Assembly: GCF_016056295.1 (NCBI RefSeq)
Contig: NZ_JAECZB010000096.1
Span: forward strand, 62,001-126,000
Reading direction: 5' to 3'
DNA length: 64,000 nt
Source: Atlanticothrix silvestris CENA357
GTDB lineage: Bacteria; Cyanobacteriota; Cyanobacteriia; Cyanobacteriales; Nostocaceae
Shown here: positions 18,990 through 26,921 of the stretch, piece by piece
How positions within the stretch are numbered: the stretch's first letter is position 1
Layout: the number at the start of each line of letters is the position of its first letter
Notes under the pieces: model-generated
Told to the model about the DNA's origin: nothing
The model's input: only the letters and a program-made list of their open reading frames with translations
The model's database searches: none
Made by a program: the position numbers and the translations under genes

Positions 18990-21614
18990 ATGAAAACGCA
19001 GCGATTTCTTCGGTCTTTGAACCAGCGATGGACTCACTGGCGGCGACGGTACAAAGCGCTACGCCGAAAAAGTCGCTTGCTTGTCAAGGTGAGAAGTCAA
19101 AGTAGTAAAAATCGCCGCCAGAGATTTTTGAGAAATTTCATCAGCGATACACTTCTGTTTTTAATCAAAATTACTGCCAATAACGAACACCGAAAACGAA
19201 AAATAGTAGTCTGTTCAATGGCAAAATCGGTCAACCAACGGCGTGGAATTAATACATTAATTTTAGATTGGGTTCATAAAAAGCGTTTCTCCGTTGTTTT
19301 AGCGATCGCAATATTATCTTTAACAGGTGTAGTAGGTCATAAATTATACAATCGTCCCCAACTGCAAGTAGGTAACATAGCACCACAGACGATTAGAGCG
19401 CCTTACACTGCAACTATTGAAGATCGCCGAGAAACTGAGGCCCAACGCAAAGCCGTCAGTAGAAGTTCTATCCCTGTGTTGATAGTAGATGCCCGAATCA
19501 CTGAAAAAATCGACCAAAATTTGCAACAACTTCTAAATGAGGGTGATGAAATCCGTGCTGCTGCTGGGCCTTTTCCTTTTTTTGACACTTCAGTTTTATC
19601 CATATCTAGCCAGCATTATCTACGCTCTTGTTCGGTTTCGGAATGGCAAGCGCTGGTGTTAGCTCTAGAAAACACCAGTAAACATAAGTATAGTAGAGGA
19701 TCACAGGCAACTTCTCCTAAATCAGACCTCAGCACTCCCTATTCTCCATTACCCACTCAAAAAACTGATTTTACTCAAGCAGTAGCAGAATTAGAAACTT
19801 ACCGTCTCACGACCTCAGAGCAAAATTTATTCTCCCTCATTGCTCAAATTTCACAATCACGCCAAGCTTATACCCAAGCTAGTGTCCAACTTCTACAGCT
19901 TGAGACTAACGACTCCGATACAATATACAACGGCACTGTTGTTTTGAACTTGTCAGATGATGAGTGGACAAGAACACAAATAGGAATTCGTCAGAGTGCA
20001 GAGCGGATTCTCGCTCAAGGCATTCCATCTGGATTACTGCCCAGTATTTTACAAAACGCGGTCAGCCTACAAGTACAAACGTTTGTACCAAAAAATGCCG
20101 AATCTTTGGCAACCAAACTATTGTTGGCTGTATTGCAACCGAATTTGACAAAAGATGAAGAACAAACCAAACAACAAGCACAACAGGCTGCTGCTGGGGT
20201 GACACCCGTGATGATAGAAGTACACCAAGGTCAAGTGATTGTTGCTAAGGGAAAGAATATTAGCGCATGGCACTTTGAGGTATTAGAGCATTATCAACTG
20301 ATTCGTCGGGAGAATAACTGGCTGGGTCTAGGGAAATTAGCAGCAGTGGTAACAGGCGCAATTGGCATTTTTGTCTGGGTAGAAAAGCGGATTAAGTGTG
20401 AATTGCGGCAACGCGATCGCCTGCTAGTATTGTTGCTGACTTTAAGTACCCCTGGGGTATTAGCATTAGGAATCCCGTATACAAGTTGGAGTGCTGTTGG
20501 TTTGTTATTGGGGAGTTTCTACGGGCCGAGTTTAGGTGTAACAGTTATGGGACTGTTGTTACTAATACTACGTATGAACTCGGAAATTAGCATGATTGCG
20601 CTTTTGGCTGGTGCGGCTGGGGGAATATTAGGTAGTTGCATTGCTCAAAAATTGCGATCGCGTGAGGAACTGGCATTATTAGGTCTTGCCATAGCCTTAA
20701 CTCAGGGCATTATTTACCTGATTGCAAAAATTTTAATTGGTGCAGTATTTAGCGCAGGCTGGTATATTGTCCTTCAAGAGGCAGGGTTCTTTGCTTTATC
20801 TGGCTTAGTCTGGAGTGTTGTCGCACTAGGCTTGAGTCCTTATTTAGAAAAACTGTTTGATTTAGTAACGCCTATTCGGTTAGCCGAACTGGCCAATCCT
20901 AATCGCCCTTTATTAAAAAGACTTGCGACTGAAACGCCTGGAACCTTTCAACATACCTTATTTGTGTCTACCCTTGCCGAAGCTGCGGCGAAAAAATTAG
21001 GGTGTAATGTGGAACTAGTCAGGGCTGGAACCCTCTATCACGATATTGGTAAAATGCATGACCCCCTTGGCTTTATTGAAAATCAAATGGGGGGGCCAAA
21101 TAAACACGAAACAGAAATTAACGACCCTTGGAAGAGTGCAGCAATTATTAAAAAGCACGTTAGTGAAGGGTTAGTGATGGCGCGAAAACACCTTGTGCCC
21201 ACAGCTATTCAAGCTTTTATTCCTGAACATCAAGGAACAATGCTGATTGCTTATTTTTATCACCAAGCACAGCAAATGGCTGAAGAAAATCCCAGCCTTG
21301 TAGTAGATGAAGTTGAGTTTCGTTATGATGGCCCAATTCCCCAATCACGGGAGACCGGAATTGTTATGTTAGCAGATTCTTGTGAAGCGGCGCTGCGATC
21401 GCTCAAAGACGCTACTCCAGAACAAGCATTATCAATGCTTAATAATATTCTCCGTGCCAGATGGCAAGACGATCAAATGATCGATTCAGGATTGACACGA
21501 GAAGAAATGTCACAAATCGCCCAAATCTTTGTAGATGTTTGGCAGCAATTCCATCACAAACGCATTGCTTATCCGAAGTTAAAAGCAAGCAATGAAAAAT
21601 TGGCTCAGAGTTAA
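18990..21614 (+). CDS. 7TM receptor with HD hydrolase domain (PgpH-like)
   Basis: About 874 residues from ATG 18990; a TTG at 18960 would add ten. A very basic 90-residue N-terminus precedes the first membrane helix (FSVVLAIAILSLTGVVG). Then comes the extracytoplasmic 7TMR-HDED domain (APYTATIEDRRETEAQRKA), a bundle of about seven membrane segments, and a cytoplasmic HD domain with TPGTFQHTLFVSTLAEAAAKKLG and the HD pair at about 694-695 of the longer frame (LYHDIGKMHDPLGFIENQ). PgpH of this architecture degrades c-di-AMP in Listeria, so a c-di-AMP phosphodiesterase is the likely role. The basic N-terminal extension is unusual. Confidence 0.88.
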   Translation: MKTQRFLRSLNQRWTHWRRRYKALRRKSRLLVKVRSQSSKNRRQRFLRNFISDTLLFLIKITANNEHRKRKIVVCSMAKSVNQRRGINTLILDWVHKKRFSVVLAIAILSLTGVVGHKLYNRPQLQVGNIAPQTIRAPYTATIEDRRETEAQRKAVSRSSIPVLIVDARITEKIDQNLQQLLNEGDEIRAAAGPFPFFDTSVLSISSQHYLRSCSVSEWQALVLALENTSKHKYSRGSQATSPKSDLSTPYSPLPTQKTDFTQAVAELETYRLTTSEQNLFSLIAQISQSRQAYTQASVQLLQLETNDSDTIYNGTVVLNLSDDEWTRTQIGIRQSAERILAQGIPSGLLPSILQNAVSLQVQTFVPKNAESLATKLLLAVLQPNLTKDEEQTKQQAQQAAAGVTPVMIEVHQGQVIVAKGKNISAWHFEVLEHYQLIRRENNWLGLGKLAAVVTGAIGIFVWVEKRIKCELRQRDRLLVLLLTLSTPGVLALGIPYTSWSAVGLLLGSFYGPSLGVTVMGLLLLILRMNSEISMIALLAGAAGGILGSCIAQKLRSREELALLGLAIALTQGIIYLIAKILIGAVFSAGWYIVLQEAGFFALSGLVWSVVALGLSPYLEKLFDLVTPIRLAELANPNRPLLKRLATETPGTFQHTLFVSTLAEAAAKKLGCNVELVRAGTLYHDIGKMHDPLGFIENQMGGPNKHETEINDPWKSAAIIKKHVSEGLVMARKHLVPTAIQAFIPEHQGTMLIAYFYHQAQQMAEENPSLVVDEVEFRYDGPIPQSRETGIVMLADSCEAALRSLKDATPEQALSMLNNILRARWQDDQMIDSGLTREEMSQIAQIFVDVWQQFHHKRIAYPKLKASNEKLAQS

Positions 21615-21745
21615 TACTGAGTGAAAAATCCGGGTACAAGGCAAATCTGGTGGGAACTGCACTACTTGATGAGCATAAACTCGTAGTGTAGTTCCGTTAG
21701 GGTGATTGAGTCACTTATCGAAGAGTTGTAGTTTTATTTGCCTAA

Positions 21746-23314
21746 CTACACTAGAATTGCCATACAGGAGGGAGGCAAATCAATCCGTACAGAAGCCCTA
21801 CCATCATCGTGATAATGTTGCACAGTGATAGTTTGTCTATCTGGCGGATAGCGTAATTGTTTATCGCTCCAATCGCTCTTGTATAAATAAGTCATGGTTG
21901 AATCGTGAGGATGCATAGCAGCATCGACTGTCACTTCAGCACCGCGATTTTCTAAGGCGTGGGTGTTCAGTACCATCAACACCTCTGTATCAAACAGAAT
22001 TTGTGACCAAGCAACTAATTCTCCTTGTTGAGGAATCGAGAACGGGTAATTACAAAACGATGTTTCCCGTAGGACGTGATGTCCTCGACGTAAAGCTTTG
22101 CCAATTTTATCGTGTTGGTTGCGGAGGCGAGCGATCGCTGCAATTCTTAAATAAGTGGGATGATCTGGATTGAAGAAATGACAGCCTGCTGTTTGAAACG
22201 CGCCAAAATCACCACCAAACATGGCTTCACGGCTACATTTATATGCTGCAAACTGCGTGTCTTCAAGATTATCTACATTGCCATCAAAAGCCTGTTCTGT
22301 TCCGTAATAAATAGCAGGAATTCCTGGCATGGTTAGTTGCACCCCAACAACGTTAGCAATCTGCTCATAAAGGTTGGGAACATCACTATGGACAGCAAAT
22401 CGCTGCTTACAATTAGGGGATGATATATCATCATCCAAAATAGAAACATGATACAAACCATCTTGACGGCATTGCCCTGCAAGATGACTTTCGCTGTACA
22501 AATCGAAAAATACACAAGGGTCTGCTAAACCCTTAGCCATTGAAGTTAAAGTATCAGGAGCGCTGGCGATGTCGAGTACAGCACTGAGATTACAACCGAA
22601 AATATCTAAGTAAGCATCTGTCATGTTATCGGAATTTATCTTTCCAGTCAGCAAAAAGTTGTCCTTGCCGATAGATTGAGCATATTCACGAATAGCAGTA
22701 CAGAATTTGCGGGCATTTTGAGGAGGAATGCGCTCGGTTGTCTTGATGCAAAACCCATCGCAGTCAACAAGAGCAATCCAGTACTGATAAACTCTTGCCA
22801 GATTTGCAATCATTTCATCTCTATAGAACCAGTCATTACCACTGTGGTTAGAGATGACATCTAGGATGACATACATCCGGCGATCGTGGGCGGCATCTAT
22901 TAAATCTCTTAAATCTTGACAAGTTCCTAAGTTGGGGTCAATATCTAAAAAGTTTTGAATGCTGTCATTGTTGTCTGTTTCTAGGTCAAGTTGTCGCCAA
23001 GGAGAGTTAATCCATAATGTTGTCACTCCTAATCCTTGTAAGTAATCCAACTTACTTCTAATTCCCCTGAAAGTTCCACCTAAAAACTTTGTACTTGCTG
23101 CTATCCAGTCAGCTTTGTTTTTTACCTGGAATCTTAAAGGATTGGTACGGTCAAAAAGTTCCCTATGACTTTCGTTATCGTCACTGAATCTATCAGGTAG
23201 TAGATGGTACAAAAACTGGTCTCGCCAACTGACAGGACTTAATTGAACCCTTCCGCGTGGTTTTAGATCTGTGTCAGAGAGCTCTTGGGGTGCAAATTCT
23301 TCAACTTTAGCCAT
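21746..23314 (-). CDS. GH13 alpha-amylase-like protein lacking all catalytic residues
   Basis: A 522-residue protein with a clear GH13 barrel: QFLYHLLPDRFSD at the start, conserved region I VILDVISNHSG (His157 kept), a central barrel, and PGIPAIYYGTEQ. At the three catalytic positions it is altered. Region II reads DGFCIKTTERIPP, so the Arg is Cys189 and the nucleophile Asp is Lys191. Region III reads FLLTGKI, so the acid/base Glu is Lys225. Region IV reads LDDDIS in place of LDDHD, replacing the His and the transition-state Asp (Ile297). The frame is intact and full length, so this looks like a maintained pseudoenzyme, perhaps glycan-binding. Confidence 0.88.
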   Translation of the reverse strand: MAKVEEFAPQELSDTDLKPRGRVQLSPVSWRDQFLYHLLPDRFSDDNESHRELFDRTNPLRFQVKNKADWIAASTKFLGGTFRGIRSKLDYLQGLGVTTLWINSPWRQLDLETDNNDSIQNFLDIDPNLGTCQDLRDLIDAAHDRRMYVILDVISNHSGNDWFYRDEMIANLARVYQYWIALVDCDGFCIKTTERIPPQNARKFCTAIREYAQSIGKDNFLLTGKINSDNMTDAYLDIFGCNLSAVLDIASAPDTLTSMAKGLADPCVFFDLYSESHLAGQCRQDGLYHVSILDDDISSPNCKQRFAVHSDVPNLYEQIANVVGVQLTMPGIPAIYYGTEQAFDGNVDNLEDTQFAAYKCSREAMFGGDFGAFQTAGCHFFNPDHPTYLRIAAIARLRNQHDKIGKALRRGHHVLRETSFCNYPFSIPQQGELVAWSQILFDTEVLMVLNTHALENRGAEVTVDAAMHPHDSTMTYLYKSDWSDKQLRYPPDRQTITVQHYHDDGRASVRIDLPPSCMAILV

Positions 23315-23497
23315 GAGGACTTACGCATTGATTCCGAAATATGCACCTCAATGTTTAAAACAATTACCTCAAATTTTCATGAATCCACAGAGGTATTTAA
23401 TATTATTTCGTAAATTCTAATTTAAGATACACAGAAAAAAGCTTCATAACAGCGCTTTCAATGTCGTTACTGTGTCCAAAATATCAGTATTCTTTTT

Positions 23498-23611
23498 GTA
23501 AGATTGGGATGTCCTAAACAAGAGTGTTGGATGGCTAAACACACAACCCATATCCCCGCAGTTATGTTGGGGGTAGGAGCGGCATTTGATGTTCTGGTTG
23601 GATGGGGTTGA
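23498..23611 (+). pseudogene. WecG/TagA/CpsF glycosyltransferase remnant
   Basis: The frame reads VRLGCPKQECWMAKHTTHI followed by PAVMLGVGAAFDVLVG and a stop. This matches the conserved G-x-P-K-Q-E-x-W-M and P-A-V-x-x-G-V-G-A-A-F-D core of WecG/TagA glycosyltransferases. Only about 37 codons remain. The rest of 23315-23679 holds nothing recognisable. Confidence 0.85.
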
Positions 23612-23679
23612 ATCCCTCCCTATATTTACTATACCCCTTGCTCCCTGCTCCCTTGCCTCTTCGTTGAATAATGCAATGC

Positions 23680-24057
23680 CTATGAGGAAGTTAGGGCGTG
23701 TTGCTGTAAATCTTCCAGGTTACAGACTTCCAAGGCTCTAGCATGGGTGGCTGATAGAACCACAGGTGGAGCTACCCCAGCATCAAGGGCTTCTTGCCAA
23801 CGAGCCGCACACAAACACCAGCGATCGCCTGGGCGCAATCCTGGAAAATTAAATTGGGGCACTGGTGTGGTGAGGTCATTTCCCTGCAATTTGGTAAACT
23901 CCAAAAATTCTGCTGTCACTTGGGCACAAACAACGTGCATCCCAAAATCTTGACCGCCTGTGTTACAAAATCCATCACGGTAATACCCAGTTGTGGGAGA
24001 AGTGCAGCAAATTTCTAGATTTGTGCCTAGCACGTTTTTAGCATCTGCCATTTTCAA
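23680..24057 (-). CDS. DUF2237 family protein
   Basis: A 125-residue protein of the DUF2237 family: NVLGTNLEICCTSPTTGYYRDGFCNTGGQDFGMHVVCAQVT ... GLRPGDRWCLCAARWQEALDAG ... PPVVLSATHARALEVC. The conserved Cys, Asp and His residues are all kept. The family is widespread and small; its function is unknown. It stands alone on the minus strand, divergent from the methyltransferase at 24221. Confidence 0.9.
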   Translation of the reverse strand: MKMADAKNVLGTNLEICCTSPTTGYYRDGFCNTGGQDFGMHVVCAQVTAEFLEFTKLQGNDLTTPVPQFNFPGLRPGDRWCLCAARWQEALDAGVAPPVVLSATHARALEVCNLEDLQQHALTSS

Positions 24058-24167
24058 TTCCTTGTTGTTTTAGTGGTTTGAACTGCTGTACTGCTACCAT
24101 CATCTATTTTGCTTCTACGCTCTGTTAAAGGAAAACTTTATTTAACTACTTAACGATTAAGTAAAAC

Positions 24168-24191
24168 TAAGATTTACTTTATAAATAGTCT
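24168..24191 (+). repeat. 24-bp dispersed motif, copy 1
   Basis: Starts TAAGATTTACTTTATAAA and ends TAGTCT. Near-identical copies lie at 34742-34765 (plus) and 44756-44779 (minus). This copy sits 30 bp upstream of the methyltransferase start. Confidence 0.6.
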
Positions 24192-24220
24192 CTAAAACAG
24201 AAAGCTTCGTCTTTAATTTT

Positions 24221-24919
24221 ATGTTTGAACAACAACCTGAAGATTTACGGCTTTATGTTCAACAGTTAGCTACAGAAGCTATACAAAAATCAGAACCATC
24301 GTCATGGTTTGAAGTTTTATATGCCTCAGCTAAAGGTGATACAACACAAATACCTTGGGCTAAGTTAGCTCCTCACCCCTATTTGCAAGATTGGTTGAGT
24401 ACTCATGAACCATTTGCTTCAGGCCAAAAGGCACTCATAATTGGTTGTGGTTTGGGAGATGATGCAGAAGCTTTAGCAAAGCTAGGATTTCAAGTGACTG
24501 CTTTTGATATATCTCCCACAGCAGTCGCTTGGTGTCAAGAGCGATTTCCCGATTCGACTGTGAATTATGTAATTGCAGATTTGTTGGCAATTCCCTCACA
24601 ATGGCATCTTGCCTTTGACTTTGTTTTTGAATGTCGCAATATTCAAGCTTTACCATTGAGTGTGCGTTCTTCAGTTATTTCTTCTATTGCCTCTGTCGTT
24701 GCTCTTAGTGGGATACTACTAATTATTACTCGTATTCGCGAGACAGAAAATGAACCCTCCGGGCCTCCGTGGCCGTTGTCAAATTCCGAACTAGCGCAGT
24801 TTGAAAAATTAGGATTACACCAAGTAGAGCATATTCTGCTTTTAGAGTCTGAACAAACTGATGTGAAGCAAGTGCGGATTGAATATCAAAGACGTAATCT
24901 TGCTAAATACTCAACTTAG
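24221..24919 (+). CDS. Class I SAM-dependent methyltransferase (TPMT-like)
   Basis: A 232-residue Rossmann-fold methyltransferase. Motif I is ALIIGCGLGDDAEALAKLG (about residues 67-86), the acidic strand-2 end is VTAFDIS, and motif II is VIADLLAIP. The N-terminal WFEVLYASAKGDTTQIPW and the later ECRNIQALPLSVR resemble thiol/thiopurine S-methyltransferases. The natural substrate is unknown. The gene is divergent from DUF2237. Its promoter region contains one of the three copies of the 24-bp motif. Confidence 0.87.
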   Translation: MFEQQPEDLRLYVQQLATEAIQKSEPSSWFEVLYASAKGDTTQIPWAKLAPHPYLQDWLSTHEPFASGQKALIIGCGLGDDAEALAKLGFQVTAFDISPTAVAWCQERFPDSTVNYVIADLLAIPSQWHLAFDFVFECRNIQALPLSVRSSVISSIASVVALSGILLIITRIRETENEPSGPPWPLSNSELAQFEKLGLHQVEHILLLESEQTDVKQVRIEYQRRNLAKYST

Positions 24920-25065
24920 TGTGATGTGTCTTAAGTTCAATTTAGCAAAAACTAATGCGCCAAGTACTACAACGGCTACGATGTATGTACAAATAATTTC
25001 AGGCTAAAATGTTACATTAATAAAATTTCTATCATCGGCATTTATTTAATCTAGCCATGCCTTGT

Positions 25066-25106
25066 CAGTAGGGGAGCCAGTATAATTCCCTGGCTCGTCT
25101 CCTTAC
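25066..25106. terminator. Hairpin between two convergent genes
   Basis: Left arm AGTAGGGGAGCCAG and right arm TGGCTCgtCTCCTTACT pair with one internal bulge. ATTTT follows on the plus strand. It lies between the 3' ends of the methyltransferase and the second IF-3 gene and may terminate both. Confidence 0.4.
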
Positions 25107-25171
25107 TATTTTGCAGCCGTGTTAGTTTTGATGAGTTACCCCGCACTATATTTAAGAATTAATTAATGAAT

Positions 25172-25660
25172 CTAGGCAGGAATGACTTGAGCAATTAATG
25201 AACGTTTATCAAGCGACTGGACTTTACCTACCTGACTAAGATCATTTACAACTCGCTCTAGTAGTTCTCCAGCTTGGTCGCGATACTGATGTTCTCGACC
25301 TCTTAAACGAATAGCAAATTTCACTGAATCGCCTTTACTCAACCATTGAACTGCTTGCTCGATACGTAAGTTGTAATCAGCCACACCTACATTTGGACGA
25401 AGCCGAACTTCTTTGACTACAGGTCTAGCACTCTGTCCTTGACGCTTTTTCTTTTGATACTGAAGCTTGCCGTAGTTGAGGATCTTTGCTACTGGAGTGT
25501 CTTTGCCTTGGGAGACTACGACTAAGTCAAGCTCTACGCTTTGTGCTATCTGTAGAGCTTCTTGTGTATCGATCAAACCACGATTGTTATTCTCATGGTC
25601 AATCAAGAAGACTTGAGGTGACTTGATTTGTGAGTTAATCAGTTGCTTTTGGACTACGAT
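25172..25660 (-). CDS. infC: Second translation initiation factor IF-3 gene, apparent AUC start
   Basis: A divergent IF-3. From the earliest plausible start it reads VVQKQLINSQIKSPQVFLID (after the initiator) and continues with NNNRGLIDTQEALQIAQ. The linker is KKKRQGQSARPVVKEV and the C-domain contains VKFAIRLRGREHQY. The family N-terminus lies upstream of the only near-cognate start in this frame (TTG 25606). An in-frame TGA lies four codons before ATC at 25660. GAGAGG lies eight bases before that ATC and no ATG, GTG or TTG lies between. The simplest reading is initiation at AUC, as E. coli infC uses AUU for IF-3 autoregulation. The canonical infC is at 45450. Confidence 0.8.
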   Translation of the reverse strand: MVVQKQLINSQIKSPQVFLIDHENNNRGLIDTQEALQIAQSVELDLVVVSQGKDTPVAKILNYGKLQYQKKKRQGQSARPVVKEVRLRPNVGVADYNLRIEQAVQWLSKGDSVKFAIRLRGREHQYRDQAGELLERVVNDLSQVGKVQSLDKRSLIAQVIPA

Positions 25661-25871
25661 AACGGTTTCCTCTCAATTTTTCAAGACTTTACTTGGCAAA
25701 TCATGCCAACGTAACACAATGCTACCTATGAGTGATATTTTTAGGACACGGTAACGAATGTCTAATTTCTATGTTACTCTAAACTAAGCATCGTAAACTA
25801 TTTAGCAAGTGAGACGCAGTAACAAAGTTTTCCTCTGCTGAAGCCAATTTCTTGATAAGGTTGAGTGTTAA

Positions 25872-26081
25872 TTGAAAATTAAAGCATTAGATGTCAAGGC
25901 TGGCGATCGCATCATTGCCTACTGCAATAACAAGATGCAAGTCTGCAAGGTAAAAAGTATCTCAAGTACTGAGCAGCCAAATATTACACTTTCAGTATTT
26001 ACATCTGAGCATTATCGCGGCTGTTTAGTCTCAAGCGTAGTTCGCTTCCGGAGTGATGCATTAGTTGATTTAGCAAGTTAA
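25872..26081 (+). CDS. Conserved small cyanobacterial protein, TTG start
   Basis: A 69-residue protein, MKIKALDVKAGDRIIAYCNN ... VCKVKSI ... VSSVVRFRSDALVDLAS. It looks like a small beta-barrel. It begins with TTG at 25872, and no ATG is available upstream. A good terminator follows at 26114-26157. I know no function. Confidence 0.65.
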   Translation: MKIKALDVKAGDRIIAYCNNKMQVCKVKSISSTEQPNITLSVFTSEHYRGCLVSSVVRFRSDALVDLAS

Positions 26082-26113
26082 ACAATCCCTAATTCTGGAT
26101 TTTCTCTAGCAAG

Positions 26114-26157
26114 AATGCCCCATGCTTTATATTAGTGCATGATTTTGGGCATTTTTT
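26114..26157 (+). terminator. Rho-independent terminator after the 69-residue gene
   Basis: AATGCCC pairs with GGGCATT, with an inner CATGC/GCATG helix, followed by TTTTTT. Confidence 0.8.
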
Positions 26158-26248
26158 AGTTAGTTGGATTATTCAAGTATGGCGGTGTCTACGACAAGCC
26201 TATTTGGGGCTGCGCTTCTCAACAAGTACAAATTTTTTGAACTTGAGT

Positions 26249-26512
26249 TTATCTTAATTCAATATTTTGTTCAAAAACTAAGATTGAATCATCTATAGTT
26301 TTTTTGTACTGAAAACCATAATCTAACAAAGCCTCTTTTAAAGTTTCTAGCTCAGATTCTTGGAGTATTTTGTTTTTGGGTATTACTTCAATAGCTTCGT
26401 TATTGACTGTAAAACTGAGATATTCTTTTAATTGGTCATAATGCCAGTTTAATTTTCTACCTGCATTTAACTCAATCGCAGATAATGTATTACTAAATTT
26501 GCTTGTAACCAT
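26249..26512 (-). CDS. Hypothetical 87-residue protein
   Basis: An 87-residue protein not recognised by me. It starts MVTSKFSNTLSAIELNAG, is acidic near the end (SELETLKEALLDYGFQ) and has alternating strand and helix character. Its position between the plus-strand gene and the ABC operon gives no clue. It may be a real lineage-restricted gene. It is longer than chance ORFs in this AT-rich stretch. Confidence 0.5.
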   Translation of the reverse strand: MVTSKFSNTLSAIELNAGRKLNWHYDQLKEYLSFTVNNEAIEVIPKNKILQESELETLKEALLDYGFQYKKTIDDSILVFEQNIELR

Positions 26513-26921
26513 AACTTTGGATTTTATGTTAACCTACATCATATTTTAACAATCCTAATAAAGAAAAATTTCTAAAAAAACTCTTAATGAACAGCTAACA
26601 AGTAAGATAAGTTTTTTAACTTACCAAAAAAATCATTCTATTGGTGAGTGTTTAAAATATAGATTTGGAGTAATAAATTTATAAATAGTACTTCCGATAC
26701 CTACAAATTTTAAACAAAATCAAAGTAAAATCAGGCAATAGCTTTAGTAATTTTAGAAAAATCGAATTATTCAACTACTAAAGATCGTCTTATTTCATGA
26801 ATACAGCAGATATCACATTTCTGGTTGCATTCATTAGCTTGTGTAGCTAGGAGCGTAACTTCAAGTTGCTGATTAAGAAAGTCAATAGGAATATTTTATT
26901 TCACCATATTTTGGATCATTT
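26513..26921. other. AT-rich spacer downstream of the ABC exporter operon
   Basis: 408 bp without a credible ORF, repeat or terminator. Confidence 0.5.
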
